From Solibacillus isronensis (GTDB lineage: Bacteria > Bacillota > Bacilli > Bacillales_A > Planococcaceae), in NCBI RefSeq assembly GCF_900168685.1, contig NZ_FVZN01000014.1, forward strand, positions 1,674,001 to 1,738,000: a stretch of DNA of 64,000 nt, read 5' to 3'. The notes under the pieces were generated by a model. That model was not told the origin of the DNA. It ran no database searches and was given only the letters and a program-made list of their open reading frames with translations. Positions 43,716 through 51,330 of this stretch are shown here, piece after piece (within the stretch, counting starts at the first letter, position 1; each line of letters begins with the position of its first letter). The position numbers were made by a program, and so were the translations under genes.

Positions 43716-44212
43716 AGCCAATCCTCCTTCTGTCCAGCGGCTTTACGCAGTTTTTTTAAAATGGCGTGCAGCCGTGATTTAACGGTGCCTTCTGGAATAT
43801 TTTGCAGTTCGGCAATTTCATTGTTTTTCAGCTGCTGGAAATATTTTGCGTAAACAAGCTGTTGTTCTGTAAGCGTAAGTAAGTTAAGAAGACGACTGAT
43901 GTCCGAATAAACTGGGGCTTCACTAAGGCTGGTCTCTTCAATTTCCACGGTTTGGATCCGTTTTTTCAGCATATCGTTACAGCAGTTGATGAGTACACGT
44001 ACGAGCCAAGTACGCGCAAATTCGGGCTGTTTAACGGTGTGCATTTTTTTCAGTGCCTTATAGGTCATTTCTTGCATCGCATCAAGTGCGTCCTGCTCAT
44101 TTTTCAAATATGTATATGCGATCGGGTAAAGCACTTCCTCGTCTTGTTCAATCAGTTCCAGGATTGCTTGTTGATCCCCAGCGGTAGCTTTTTCGAGTAA
44201 GTTTTCCAACAT
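43712..44212 (-). CDS. ECF-type RNA polymerase sigma factor
   Basis: A protein of 166 residues with region 2 (EEVLYPIAYTYLKNEQDALDAMQ...) and region 4 (LTEQQLVYAKYF... IPEGTVKSRLHAILKKLR), the architecture of group 4 sigma factors. Translationally coupled to the DUF4179 protein that probably controls it. AAGGAGGTG before the ATG. An ECF-type promoter candidate lies just upstream, consistent with positive autoregulation. Confidence 0.92.
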   Translation of the reverse strand: MLENLLEKATAGDQQAILELIEQDEEVLYPIAYTYLKNEQDALDAMQEMTYKALKKMHTVKQPEFARTWLVRVLINCCNDMLKKRIQTVEIEETSLSEAPVYSDISRLLNLLTLTEQQLVYAKYFQQLKNNEIAELQNIPEGTVKSRLHAILKKLRKAAGQKEDWL

Positions 44213-44232
44213 GTGCCACCTCCTTATTTATT

Positions 44233-44259
44233 AGACTGTAGAAAATTTGATTTCGTTCA
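44233..44259 (-). promoter_or_regulatory. Candidate autoregulated ECF promoter
   Basis: Minus-strand TGAACG (44254-44259) and, 15 bases on, CAGTCT (44233-44238) resemble ECF -35 AAC and -10 CGTC elements. Spacing is near the expected value, but the -10 is imperfect. Confidence 0.3.
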
Positions 44260-44396
44260 AACCGAATGAAATTTTTTTTTAGGTTTGCATGAATAGGTTA
44301 TAACTTATCGTTAAATATTAACAAATACTCGTAGACATAAAGAGGGAATTAGACGAGTTTACACTTTTGAAGTTGGCACACTCCCTTTTTCAAAAG

Positions 44397-44405
44397 CATA
44401 ATTTA
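44397..44405 (+). promoter_or_regulatory. Candidate sigma-K-type -10
   Basis: CATAATTTA matches CATANNNTA. AC occurs 17 bases upstream, as in mother-cell sigma-K promoters. The predicted start of transcription is very close to the ribosome site of the gene at 44426. Confidence 0.3.
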
Positions 44406-44425
44406 CATAGAAAGGGTTGATGACA

Positions 44426-44650
44426 ATGCCACCATGGCAACATAAGATTAATTACTTAATAGGACAACCGATTGGTATATCCTTCGCAAATGGGCAAGGG
44501 ACATCCGGAGTACTTTGTGGTGTATCAAACGGAAAGTTACTTGTTGTTGAATACCTGTATCAAACACAGTTCGCAATGAAACAGTATGAATTTTCATTAA
44601 TTGCAGATATATCTGGTTTTCCACCTTGTAATCAACAACGTCTATATTAA
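44426..44650 (+). CDS. Small hypothetical protein, possibly spore-associated
   Basis: A protein of 74 residues (MPPWQHKINYLIGQPIG...) with a compact beta-rich pattern resembling DUF2642/YuzF-type Bacillales small proteins. AAAGGG lies 9 bases before ATG 44426; ATG 44420 is closer than usual. A sigma-K-like -10 element upstream hints at late sporulation expression, but that is an inference. Followed by a terminator. Confidence 0.6.
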   Translation: MPPWQHKINYLIGQPIGISFANGQGTSGVLCGVSNGKLLVVEYLYQTQFAMKQYEFSLIADISGFPPCNQQRLY

Positions 44651-44670
44651 CAATCAATGGATATAAAATT

Positions 44671-44696
44671 ACAGCTCAATTTGGGCTGTTTTTTCT
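44671..44696 (+). terminator. Terminator of the 44426 gene
   Basis: ACAGC pairs with GCTGT across a 9-base loop and is followed by TTTTTTC. Confidence 0.65.
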
Positions 44697-44931
44697 TCAA
44701 TTTCTTATTAATTTAAGTTAAAACCAAACGTATTGTCTTCAATAATAATTCACCCTCATTCCTAAACCCTTTTGTTAACTACGATTCCTAAAAGCTATAT
44801 TCAAAAATTTATTTGGAAAAATTTTTCATAATTAAGGTTTAACTTTTATTTTTATTGTGTACTTACATAATATATGTATTTTGTAAATTATTGTATCTAT
44901 TTTGTATATTAAAAATGAGGAGAGATTACTA

Positions 44932-45099
44932 ATGCCTACTATTTTAAAAAAGGTAAACACTAAAAAAAATGTTGAAACACTTAGAACTGCAATGATAAAG
45001 TCTGGTACTGAAAATGGTCTAAATCATCCAACTACTATAAAATTAAGTCAGAACTTAGATAAATTGCTAAATGAATATACTCTAATTTTCAGCAATTAA
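44932..45099 (+). CDS. Spo0E-like aspartyl-phosphate phosphatase
   Basis: A helical-hairpin protein of 55 residues with the Spo0E signature HPTTIKLSQNLDKLLNEY, including the S-Q-x-L-D core, preceded by a helix (VETLRTAMIKSGTENG). In Bacillus such proteins dephosphorylate Spo0A~P and delay sporulation. The ATG at 44932 follows GGAGAG; the longer upstream frame lacks a site. Single gene with a strong terminator. Confidence 0.82.
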   Translation: MPTILKKVNTKKNVETLRTAMIKSGTENGLNHPTTIKLSQNLDKLLNEYTLIFSN

Positions 45100-45137
45100 A
45101 TTATAAAATAACCGTTTTAGGAGTTAATAATATTTTA

Positions 45138-45188
45138 GCCAAAAAGATACGAATGCTGTGATAACTACAACGTTCGTATCTTTTTGGC
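45138..45188. terminator. Bidirectional terminator between Spo0E-like and Nudix genes
   Basis: A 16-bp perfect stem, GCCAAAAAGATACGAA with TTCGTATCTTTTTGGC, over a loop of about 19 bases. It lies between convergent genes. Confidence 0.75.
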
Positions 45189-45236
45189 AAGAACTATAAT
45201 TTATGTAGCTTTTCTAACCATCATGTTTGTTCGATA

Positions 45237-45683
45237 TTACTTTATGTATCCAATCTTTTCTAAAATTTTTTGGGTAGTATAATTTAAGTCGGGTAAAGAT
45301 TCTAATGGAAAATAAGCCAACTCCAAACTTTCTTCATCTTTCCTTATATCCCCACTTATCTCACTAGCCTTAAAGATAACAGTGGCATTGTATATCTCAT
45401 CCCCATGAGGAAATTTGTAATAAAACTCTTTACCTGAAGCTACTCCTAAAACCTCTAAGCGATTTGTAATGAGTCCCGTTTCTTCATACAATTCTTTTTT
45501 AGCTGTTTCTTCAAAACTATCGCCCAACTCCATCCCGCCTCCTGGGATTCCCCAATCTTTAGTATCTGAGCGTAATTGTAATAATAACTCATTTTCCTTA
45601 TTCATCACGATGATTGCTGATCCAGGAGCAATAATTGGTCTTGTTCCAATAATACTCCTAAGTGATTTAATATAGTTCATCAT
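45237..45683 (-). CDS. Nudix hydrolase
   Basis: A protein of 148 residues with a full Nudix box (GGGMELGDSFEETAKKELYE, then ETG). The ADP-ribose or NTP pyrophosphatase type is likely but not decided by sequence. AAAGGAG before the two-Met start. Confidence 0.82.
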   Translation of the reverse strand: MMNYIKSLRSIIGTRPIIAPGSAIIVMNKENELLLQLRSDTKDWGIPGGGMELGDSFEETAKKELYEETGLITNRLEVLGVASGKEFYYKFPHGDEIYNATVIFKASEISGDIRKDEESLELAYFPLESLPDLNYTTQKILEKIGYIK

Positions 45684-45800
45684 TTTCTCCTTTTTAATAA
45701 AGTCTTATTTAATTATTCTTCATAATCAAGAACTCCTCCTTCTATATATACCACTTTAGTTCAATGTCAAATACCACTTATAAGTCCTTAAACGAATAAA

Positions 45801-45829
45801 GACACATTTCTTTTAAAAAGAAATGCGCC
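45801..45829 (-). terminator. Palindromic repeat copy 6, terminator of the MFS gene
   Basis: ACATTTCTTTT and AAAAGAAATGCG pair over a short A-rich loop, with the family-typical outer bases GACAC and GCGCC. Confidence 0.6.
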
Positions 45830-45892
45830 ATATAATTATTATTTAAAAAATTATCCGTACTACCTTTATACGTGGATGTTTTCCGCAAACAC

Positions 45893-47092
45893 TCATACTT
45901 TCTCATTTCTGAATTCGTAACGTTTATATTTAAACATTGTTATAGTTCCGAGTATAGGTCCAATCGCAAGTATAAAAAATGCCCATTCCCAACCGATCAT
46001 TCTCTGAATAACAGGGATCAGATTTATCGAAAATATAGTAACCAAGAATCCGATACACATTTGAAAAGTAAGTGCTGTACCTACATACTCCTCTTCGGCT
46101 ATTTCTGATACAGCTGCGGAAAATTGAGCGGAATCAGCTATAATGGATATCCCCCAAATAATAGAAATTATAATCGTTAACAAAATATATTGACCAAATG
46201 TAAAACCTATCATGATTGAGCAACTAGCACTGATCAACATTGAAATAATCGTTAAATTTGCTCTTCCGATTTTATCTGAGATTAGTCCACCAATCACACA
46301 ACCAATACCACCTGCAATTCCAATCGAAATAAAAGATGACAGTCCAATAACCCAATGAGGAATTTCTGGTGAATAGGTTGAAAAACTGGCAGTCATAAAT
46401 AAGGGAAGCCATGTCCACATCGCATATAATTCCCACATATGGCCGAAGTAACCGTAGTTTGCAAGCATTACTGGTTTATTCTTTATCACTTTTTTTAATA
46501 CTTTTAAAGAAAATGGCAATCTTTTGGATTTTACGGGGGCATCATCTAATATAACCGAAACAACAAAGGCTGAAAATAAAGCCAGTACTGAGCTGCAAAT
46601 AATTACATACTTCCAACTTAATGAAGAAAAGAATATTACAATAAAATGGGGTAATGATGATCCTAATGTTAAGGCGGCAATTAAAATTCCGATCGCCAAC
46701 CCACGTTTTCTTGGAAACCATTCTGATAACATTTTGACAGCGACTGGATATATACCGGCGAGTGTTATTCCAGTTAATATCCTTAATAGAATTCCGATAA
46801 AACTTGAATCGGCAAAAATTAATAAGGCATTTAATAGTGCACCTAAAAATGCCGATATCGCAAAAACCTTTCGAGCGTTGAAACGGTCAGCAATCCCAAA
46901 ATAAGCACTAAATAATGCACCAACTACAAAACCAATAGGAACAGAAGCCGAAAACCAAGCCTCCGAATTAGGGCTGAGATTCCAAAGATCAATTAGTTCT
47001 GGTGCAATAACTGAAGCACTATACCATAAGCTTAAAGCACACAATTCTGATAATCCAATCCACATTAATGCTCTCCATGAACCTTGAATCAT
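45893..47092 (-). CDS. MFS transporter
   Basis: A protein of about 399 residues with 12 predicted membrane helices and the MFS loop motif after helix 2 (YFGIADRFNARKVF) and its counterpart in the second half (GGLISDKIGRANL). Substrate unknown; a Fur-like box lies upstream, so iron or siderophore transport is possible. ATG 47092 behind GGGGGG is the best start; a frame from GTG 47149 has no ribosome site. Confidence 0.8.
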   Translation of the reverse strand: MIQGSWRALMWIGLSELCALSLWYSASVIAPELIDLWNLSPNSEAWFSASVPIGFVVGALFSAYFGIADRFNARKVFAISAFLGALLNALLIFADSSFIGILLRILTGITLAGIYPVAVKMLSEWFPRKRGLAIGILIAALTLGSSLPHFIVIFFSSLSWKYVIICSSVLALFSAFVVSVILDDAPVKSKRLPFSLKVLKKVIKNKPVMLANYGYFGHMWELYAMWTWLPLFMTASFSTYSPEIPHWVIGLSSFISIGIAGGIGCVIGGLISDKIGRANLTIISMLISASCSIMIGFTFGQYILLTIIISIIWGISIIADSAQFSAAVSEIAEEEYVGTALTFQMCIGFLVTIFSINLIPVIQRMIGWEWAFFILAIGPILGTITMFKYKRYEFRNEKV

Positions 47093-47283
47093 CATACCCC
47101 CCATTGAAATAGAATACCGCGCTTCTATCTCGAATTTATCATTTCCCACATTTTAAGCGAAATCATTTTACTATCTTCAATTCCCCTTTCAGTTAGGGGT
47201 ATTCCCTTAATAATAATTTCGGTTGCAGGATATTAAAATATATGATGTTTAACTCAAAAAAAGCTTTTTATCTATGAGAAAAA

Positions 47284-47310
47284 GTACAATTCATTTCAGC
47301 AGAATTGTGC
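47284..47310 (-). repeat. Palindromic repeat copy 7 (orphan)
   Basis: GTACAATTC pairs with GAATTGTGC, with the usual A-run. No minus-strand gene ends next to it. Confidence 0.6.
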
Positions 47311-47354
47311 CCGGTTGATGAAGACTTTTCAACTAAAGCCGCTTAAATACATAC

Positions 47355-47373
47355 ATTAATGATAATCATAATT
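47355..47373. promoter_or_regulatory. Fur-like box
   Basis: ATTAATGATAATCATAATT matches the 19-bp Fur consensus GATAATGATAATCATTATC at 15 positions. It lies between the divergent MFS and micro-peptide genes. Confidence 0.5.
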
Positions 47374-47451
47374 TTGCTTTAAATCGTCTGTTTGTTCCTG
47401 TGAAAATTAGGTAACTAGCCAGGAAATTCAACAGAATCATCATTCAATACA

Positions 47452-47486
47452 TTTACATTTTTTACACTTTTTATAAAAAATGTAAA
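47452..47486. repeat. Perfect 13-bp inverted repeat
   Basis: TTTACATTTTTTA and TAAAAAATGTAAA with a 9-base spacer, 75 bases before the first micro-ORF. Its T/A composition is skewed, but the match is perfect. It could be a regulator site or a terminator for either strand. Confidence 0.5.
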
Positions 47487-47560
47487 AAATATGTTTACTT
47501 TTCATATGGTGATGAGTATACTTACACAGTAATCAAAAAATTCTAAGGAGGTCGAAGAAA

Positions 47561-47659
47561 ATGATCGTAATTAATAAATTCATGTCACTAGTTGTTACAG
47601 CTAAAGCTAAAGCGAAAACGAAAATCACACATTCGACCAGTCTGGAATGGATTGCTTAA
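47561..47659 (+). CDS. 32-residue basic peptide upstream of the YrzI-like gene
   Basis: Frame MIVINKFMSLVVTAKAKAKT to ...SLEWIA, preceded by a perfect AAGGAGG site at 47545-47551, 9 bases from the ATG. A hydrophobic stretch is followed by alternating Lys/Ala residues, so it could be membrane active. It is followed by two tandem terminator hairpins and then the YrzI-like gene, so it may work as a leader peptide or as a small toxin. Confidence 0.6.
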   Translation: MIVINKFMSLVVTAKAKAKTKITHSTSLEWIA

Positions 47660-47683
47660 ATTTTTTAATTAAGTATGCCCATA

Positions 47684-47716
47684 ACCGCAGGGAGGAGTGT
47701 GCCCCTGCGGTATTTT
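47684..47716 (+). terminator. Hairpin 1 of a tandem pair
   Basis: ACCGCAGGG pairs with CCCTGCGGT (47703-47711), followed by ATTTTTG. The stem shares its outer half (ACCGCAG/CTGCGGT) with hairpin 2. Confidence 0.8.
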
Positions 47717-47729
47717 TGTGCCTTTTTTT

Positions 47730-47759
47730 ACCGCAGAGGGAGTCTCTCTGCGGTTTTTT
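47730..47759 (+). terminator. Hairpin 2 of a tandem pair
   Basis: ACCGCAGAG pairs with CTCTGCGGT, followed by TTTTTC. The near duplication of hairpin 1 just upstream suggests a tandem terminator or an RNA switch in front of the YrzI-like gene. Confidence 0.8.
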
Positions 47760-47793
47760 CCATTTTTAGGGCACTATAAGGAGGTGATAATCC

Positions 47794-47946
47794 ATGATAT
47801 TAAACTTTTTTACCCTTTCGATAGCTATTACAAAACGTGAGCGTGAGATCTCTCGTGAGAAAGCACTTCATGAAGAGAAAGTAAAAAAAATCTTTGAAGA
47901 GAACAAAAGAAAAGTAGAAGATTACACTCGTCAACGTCATTATTAA
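47794..47946 (+). CDS. YrzI family small protein
   Basis: A protein of 50 residues starting MILNFFTLSIAITKRERE, with a short hydrophobic N-terminus and a highly charged helical tail, as in the YrzI family. AAGGAGGTG lies 7 bases before the ATG. In B. subtilis the yrzI transcript encodes further tiny peptides and is known for ribosome-linked cleavage by Rae1. The micro-ORFs on both sides here match that picture. Confidence 0.75.
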   Translation: MILNFFTLSIAITKREREISREKALHEEKVKKIFEENKRKVEDYTRQRHY

Positions 47947-47983
47947 TTTTGGTAATTTAAAACAATGAAAGGTGGGAATTGAA

Positions 47984-48043
47984 ATGATTTTTATAAGTAA
48001 GAGAAGGTATGCAGTTTTATGGTTGGAGAAGGACTCCACATAG
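47984..48043 (+). CDS. 19-residue peptide downstream of the YrzI-like gene
   Basis: Frame MIFISKRRYAVLWLEKDST with AAAGGTGGG at 47968-47976, 7 bases before the ATG. Very short, but the ribosome site is strong and its placement just after a YrzI-like gene recalls the micro-ORFs of the B. subtilis yrzI transcript. Not recognised as a family. Confidence 0.55.
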   Translation: MIFISKRRYAVLWLEKDST

Positions 48044-48095
48044 CTAACAAACAAAATAATATAGAGTAATGGATTTTGCAGTCTTCATAAGCAAC

Positions 48096-48131
48096 GGACT
48101 GTGCGAAAAGTAGATTCTTTTCAAACAGTCC
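48096..48131 (+). other. Structured RNA hairpin before the 48206 gene
   Basis: GGACTGT and ACAGTCC form the outer stem, and GAAAAG and CTTTTC the inner one, separated by symmetrical 2-base internal loops around the loop TAGATT. No T-run follows, so it is not a simple terminator and may be a leader structure or a small RNA element. Confidence 0.55.
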
Positions 48132-48205
48132 TACATAAGGGGGGTAACTATCTACTTTTATTGAGGTTATAATAAATGTATTGAAAGGAGGTAAATGAAT
48201 TAATA

Positions 48206-48400
48206 ATGAAAACAATTATTCCTTTATTAGCTTATTTAATCGTTTGTATAATCGCTGTTATGCTACCTGCTTCTGATGGTTATAATGCGATAGGCTGGAA
48301 ATTGCTAATTGGACAAATTTATGCAATACCTGTCTTAATCGTTGCCATTTTAGTTACTTTATTTATTAATAAAAGACATTCTCATAAAACTAACTTTTAA
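48206..48400 (+). CDS. Small two-helix membrane protein
   Basis: A protein of 64 residues with two membrane helices (about 3-22 and 37-55) and a basic C-terminus (NKRHSHKTNF). AAAGGAGG lies 14 bases before the ATG, with a 2-codon ATG-AAT-TAA in between, so the spacing is unusual. Function unknown; it lies at the end of the YrzI locus. Confidence 0.55.
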   Translation: MKTIIPLLAYLIVCIIAVMLPASDGYNAIGWKLLIGQIYAIPVLIVAILVTLFINKRHSHKTNF

Positions 48401-48416
48401 TTTTCAAAATAAAAAA

Positions 48417-48463
48417 GTTAGGCTACTTAACGCCAATAGAAATTGGTCGCCAAGTAGCCTAAC
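48417..48463. terminator. Strong bidirectional terminator
   Basis: A 12-bp perfect stem, GTTAGGCTACTT with AAGTAGCCTAAC, carries an inner CCAAT/ATTGG stem. The A-run on the left gives a T-run for the minus-strand CAP gene; for the plus strand the T tract is weaker. Confidence 0.85.
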
Positions 48464-48477
48464 AGTAATGTTATATT

Positions 48478-49497
48478 TTATAGTTGAATAAATTGTTGTG
48501 TCCAATAGTAACCATCTTCAACAAACCCTACACCAATATGTGTGTAATTGGCATTCATAATGTTTTGACGGTGTCCAGGTGAATCCATCCATGCTTGTAC
48601 CACTTGTTGTGGTGTTCTTTGACCTTGTGCAATATTTTCACCAGCAGAACGGTATGAAATCCCTGCAGATTTAATCTGATCAAACGGGCTACCGAAAGTT
48701 GGGCTAGTATGTGAAAAGTAATTATTTTTCGCCATATCTGCTGATTTTGCATGGGCTACAGCCATTAATGGAGAATGTATTTCAAGCGGTTTTAAGCCTG
48801 CTTTTGTACGTTCTGCATTTGTTAAGTCTACTACTTGTTTTTCAAATTCAGAAACTGATTGACTAGCATTGTTAGTCGTTGTTTTTGCTGGTGCTTCTGC
48901 TTGTTGGTTATTTGTGTTTGATGGTGCTTGTGTATTATTATTTGTCACAGGTGTAGCTTGTGTTGTATTTGTATTATTAGTTTCTGGTGCAGTTTCTTCT
49001 TTTGCCGGTGCTTGAGGTGCTTTTGCACTGTTGTTGTTTGTTACCGGTGTAGCTTCTTCTTTTGCTGGTACTTCAGGTGCTTTTGCATTATTGTTATTTG
49101 TTACTGGTGTAGCTTTTTCTTTTGCTGGTGCTTGAGGTGCTTTATCCTCTTTTTCTACTTTTTTATTAGTAGATTCTTTTTGAGTATCTTTATTAGTAGT
49201 AGCTTTTTCTGCTTGTACTACTTTGCCCTCTTTAATTAATTTATTAGTATCTAGATTTACCAAAGCTTTGTTGATTAAATCTTTAGATAAAATCTCGAAC
49301 TCTCCATTTTTTGAAGAAATTTGATCAATTATCTTTAAAGCCAACCCTTGATAATTTTCGCCTTTAATAATTTGGATATGTTGAGTATTTGTACCTTTCT
49401 TTTCCTCTGTATTTAAACTTGCTGCATCTGCTGCAGTAAAAGATGTTGCAAATAATGTTGCTGCACATAATGATGTTGCTAACCATTTTTTATTCAT
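48478..49497 (-). CDS. Secreted CAP-domain (YkwD/SCP-like) protein
   Basis: A secreted protein of 339 residues. Signal peptide about 1-25 (AADAASL at the cleavage region), an N-terminal region to about 118, three 20-residue Pro/Ala/Lys repeats (119-178) and a low-complexity linker. The CAP domain occupies about 215-339, with NAERTKAGLKPL, HAKSADMAKNNYFSHTSP and GENIAQG as family signatures. The family is widespread and its biochemical activity in bacteria is not settled. AGGAGG lies upstream of the ATG. Confidence 0.88.
   Translation of the reverse strand: MNKKWLATSLCAATLFATSFTAADAASLNTEEKKGTNTQHIQIIKGENYQGLALKIIDQISSKNGEFEILSKDLINKALVNLDTNKLIKEGKVVQAEKATTNKDTQKESTNKKVEKEDKAPQAPAKEKATPVTNNNNAKAPEVPAKEEATPVTNNNSAKAPQAPAKEETAPETNNTNTTQATPVTNNNTQAPSNTNNQQAEAPAKTTTNNASQSVSEFEKQVVDLTNAERTKAGLKPLEIHSPLMAVAHAKSADMAKNNYFSHTSPTFGSPFDQIKSAGISYRSAGENIAQGQRTPQQVVQAWMDSPGHRQNIMNANYTHIGVGFVEDGYYWTQQFIQL
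48964..49143 (-). repeat. Three tandem 60-bp repeats inside the CAP gene
   Basis: Encode 20-residue units of the form KAPQAPAKEKATPVTNNNNA; units 1 and 2 are closely alike, and the third is diverged at its end. Repeat number probably varies between strains. Confidence 0.75.
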
Positions 49498-49895
49498 TTT
49501 TGAATTCCTCCTCTTCTACAAAACCTATGTTACCGTACAAAATGTGTAATAAAGGGTCCATAAACTGGTAAGAGTAACATTCTATTACTAAACTCCATAA
49601 AATCAAGTGTTTAGAAACTATAAATTTCACAAAATCATCCAGAAAAAAAGTATACTACCACCGAATAAATATTGACAGATTTTTAGATTTATTCAATTTG
49701 GGTTTACTATTACGTTTGTTACAAAATGATTACAACGAAACACCCCCTAATCCTACTAAAGGAGCATTTGTTTCATGTTTAAATAAATGGCTCTATAACT
49801 GAAAAGGACCCCTTCCTTATAAAAGGAAAGCGCCCGATTGTAAACTTTTTATTTGAAATCGTCATTGTATTGCGTATTGTATAAGGTAAACAAAT
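49498..49895. other. 398-base intergenic stretch upstream of the CAP gene
   Basis: Holds the CAP gene promoter region and, at 49806-49835, palindromic repeat copy 8. Apart from these I see no ORF or structure worth naming. Confidence 0.5.
49806..49835 (-). terminator. Palindromic repeat copy 8, terminator of the 49896 gene
   Basis: GGACCCCTTCCTT pairs with AAGGAAAGCGCCC (with GC-rich outer bases of the second subtype) and has an A-run on the left. Confidence 0.65.
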
Positions 49896-50099
49896 TCAAG
49901 AGTGTGTTTCACTTCGTTTCATTTTTTTATAACGAAGACTTAAATCAGCAAAATATAAAACGGTTAAAACTATTGGGATTATAAAATCACCAGAATTATA
50001 CCAAACAACAGCATACAAAAATATCAGAACTAATAAACCCATCCATAAAACACGAATAAACTTTTCCTTGTTGTCTAATTGCCAAAAGAACAACTTCAT
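49896..50099 (-). CDS. Small membrane protein
   Basis: A protein of 67 residues with two hydrophobic segments (about 17-34 and 37-54), between a charged N-terminus and a basic C-terminus (LRYKKMKRSETHS). AGGTGAT before the ATG. Unknown family. Confidence 0.55.
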   Translation of the reverse strand: MKLFFWQLDNKEKFIRVLWMGLLVLIFLYAVVWYNSGDFIIPIVLTVLYFADLSLRYKKMKRSETHS

Positions 50100-50333
50100 A
50101 GTATCACCTATCCTTTAGTGATTTTTTTCGATAAATAATATTTCGATGTCGAATTAGGTAGTTCTGTTGTTATATGTTCTTATAATCGTTGGGCTTGCAA
50201 TTATGGATCTAGGCATTTGCTAGATGGTAAAGTGAATGTTACTGCTATATAGTTTAGGGTAGTTGGTATATAAATAATAAATAATTCTAGAAATTTCCCC
50301 AGGTTACGGAAAAACATAACAGGAGGTAATTAA

Positions 50334-50600
50334 ATGAATGCTTTGATGTTAGAGGGATGGACTCCTATATTACTATGCGGGATTGTGTTTGCAATTGGGA
50401 TGTATATAACATCTCGTAATGTTTCAAGAAAAGCTTTAATTTTAACCGCCACTGTATTAAGTCTAATTTGTATTGGATTAATTATTTTTAGCAAGGATAT
50501 AGTTGGTGGTTGGGATGGGATCCTTTTGGCTTATTTCGCCATTACTATTTTTGCAGGTGTATGGATAGGTACTTTTATTGGTGTTTCCCCAAAGAGGTAA
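50334..50600 (+). CDS. YesK-like small integral membrane protein, copy 2
   Basis: A protein of 88 residues and three membrane segments, paralogous to the gene at 86-358. Start NALMLEGWTP and C-terminal GVWIGTFIGV match the first copy closely, as does the segment GGAAAAACATAACAGGAGG upstream. Here the start is ATG. A hairpin terminator follows at 50676. No function is known for the family. Confidence 0.75.
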   Translation: MNALMLEGWTPILLCGIVFAIGMYITSRNVSRKALILTATVLSLICIGLIIFSKDIVGGWDGILLAYFAITIFAGVWIGTFIGVSPKR

Positions 50601-50675
50601 AATAAATATCTATTTTAAGCTGCTGCTATATAAAGTTTAATAAAAGTTCCAAAAAGAAAGTTAGGGAATGGACAG

Positions 50676-50719
50676 AAAGACACAAATGTTGATATATCAA
50701 CGTTTCGTGTCTTTTATTT
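50676..50719 (+). terminator. Terminator after the second YesK-like gene
   Basis: AAAGACAC, AAATGTTGATAT and their complements pair with only one bulge and a mismatch, followed by TTTTATTTTG. Confidence 0.75.
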
Positions 50720-50856
50720 TGACTATTGGTTCTGAAACATTTTATAAATATAACGAAAACAACCGATAGAACAGAGTTAGTACAAATGGTGTTTAATGAA
50801 AAGTGATGCGACCCTTATTAAAGTTTTACCCCGGATTGCTGAAGTTAGCTTTTAAA

Positions 50857-51291
50857 TTACTTAGACTGTGGTAACATTTTAATAAAATATTTTGGTGACT
50901 CTTCAAATCCTTGTCGTATATAAAATCTATGTGCATCAATTCTTCTTGAATGACAATGTACTTCAACTCTGTCGCACTTTCTCTTTATAGCCAATTCAGT
51001 ACAGTATTCCTCAATCTTACGCCCTATTCCCTTACTTCTTATGTTTTTATCAACAGCAAAATAGCTTATTCTTGCGAAATCCCCTTTAACAGCTAATTGA
51101 GGTATAAAATGAACAGAAATTAAAGCCATTATTACTTTATCTTCTTCAAACACTAATAATTCCTCATTTGGATCCTTTAGAAGTGTTTCAATTTTTCCTT
51201 TTATAAAAAGTTCTGTATCTGGATAATCTAACTGTGTTAATAATGAAGATATCTGGGGGTAATCATTAAGCTCCACTTTTCTAATGCCCAT
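50857..51291 (-). CDS. GNAT N-acetyltransferase
   Basis: A protein of 144 residues. Motif A is VDKNIRSKGIGRKIEEY, and the C-terminus has HRFYIRQGFEES. Substrate unknown. GGGAG lies upstream of the ATG at slightly long spacing. The Nudix gene upstream is 39 bases away, so the two may be cotranscribed. Confidence 0.85.
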   Translation of the reverse strand: MGIRKVELNDYPQISSLLTQLDYPDTELFIKGKIETLLKDPNEELLVFEEDKVIMALISVHFIPQLAVKGDFARISYFAVDKNIRSKGIGRKIEEYCTELAIKRKCDRVEVHCHSRRIDAHRFYIRQGFEESPKYFIKMLPQSK

Positions 51292-51330
51292 TTATTCTAT
51301 TCTCCCATCGATAAATTTAAAAAGTATATA

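Larger units (their letters stand above)
47150..47560. other. 411-base intergenic stretch between divergent MFS and YrzI-locus genes
   Basis: Contains an orphan palindromic repeat copy (47284-47310), a Fur-like box (47355-47373) and a perfect 13-bp inverted repeat (47452-47486), each listed separately. I see no convincing ORF of its own on either strand. Confidence 0.5.

Noticed and set aside
47332-47358. AC-N16-CATACATTA, a possible sigma-K promoter
   Set aside because: It matches the pattern, but it overlaps the Fur-like box in AT-rich DNA and leads to no clear sporulation gene; probably chance.
48194-48202. Two-codon frame ATG-AAT-TAA between the ribosome site and the 48206 gene
   Set aside because: Such a short frame arises easily by chance. 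It is noted only because it explains the long spacing.
48417-48463. Hairpin ends GTTAGGC and GCCTAAC, which resemble integron attC core sites
   Set aside because: The stem is perfect over 12 bp and flanked by a T-run after the CAP gene. There is no integrase, no attC spacing and no other copy, so a terminator explains it.
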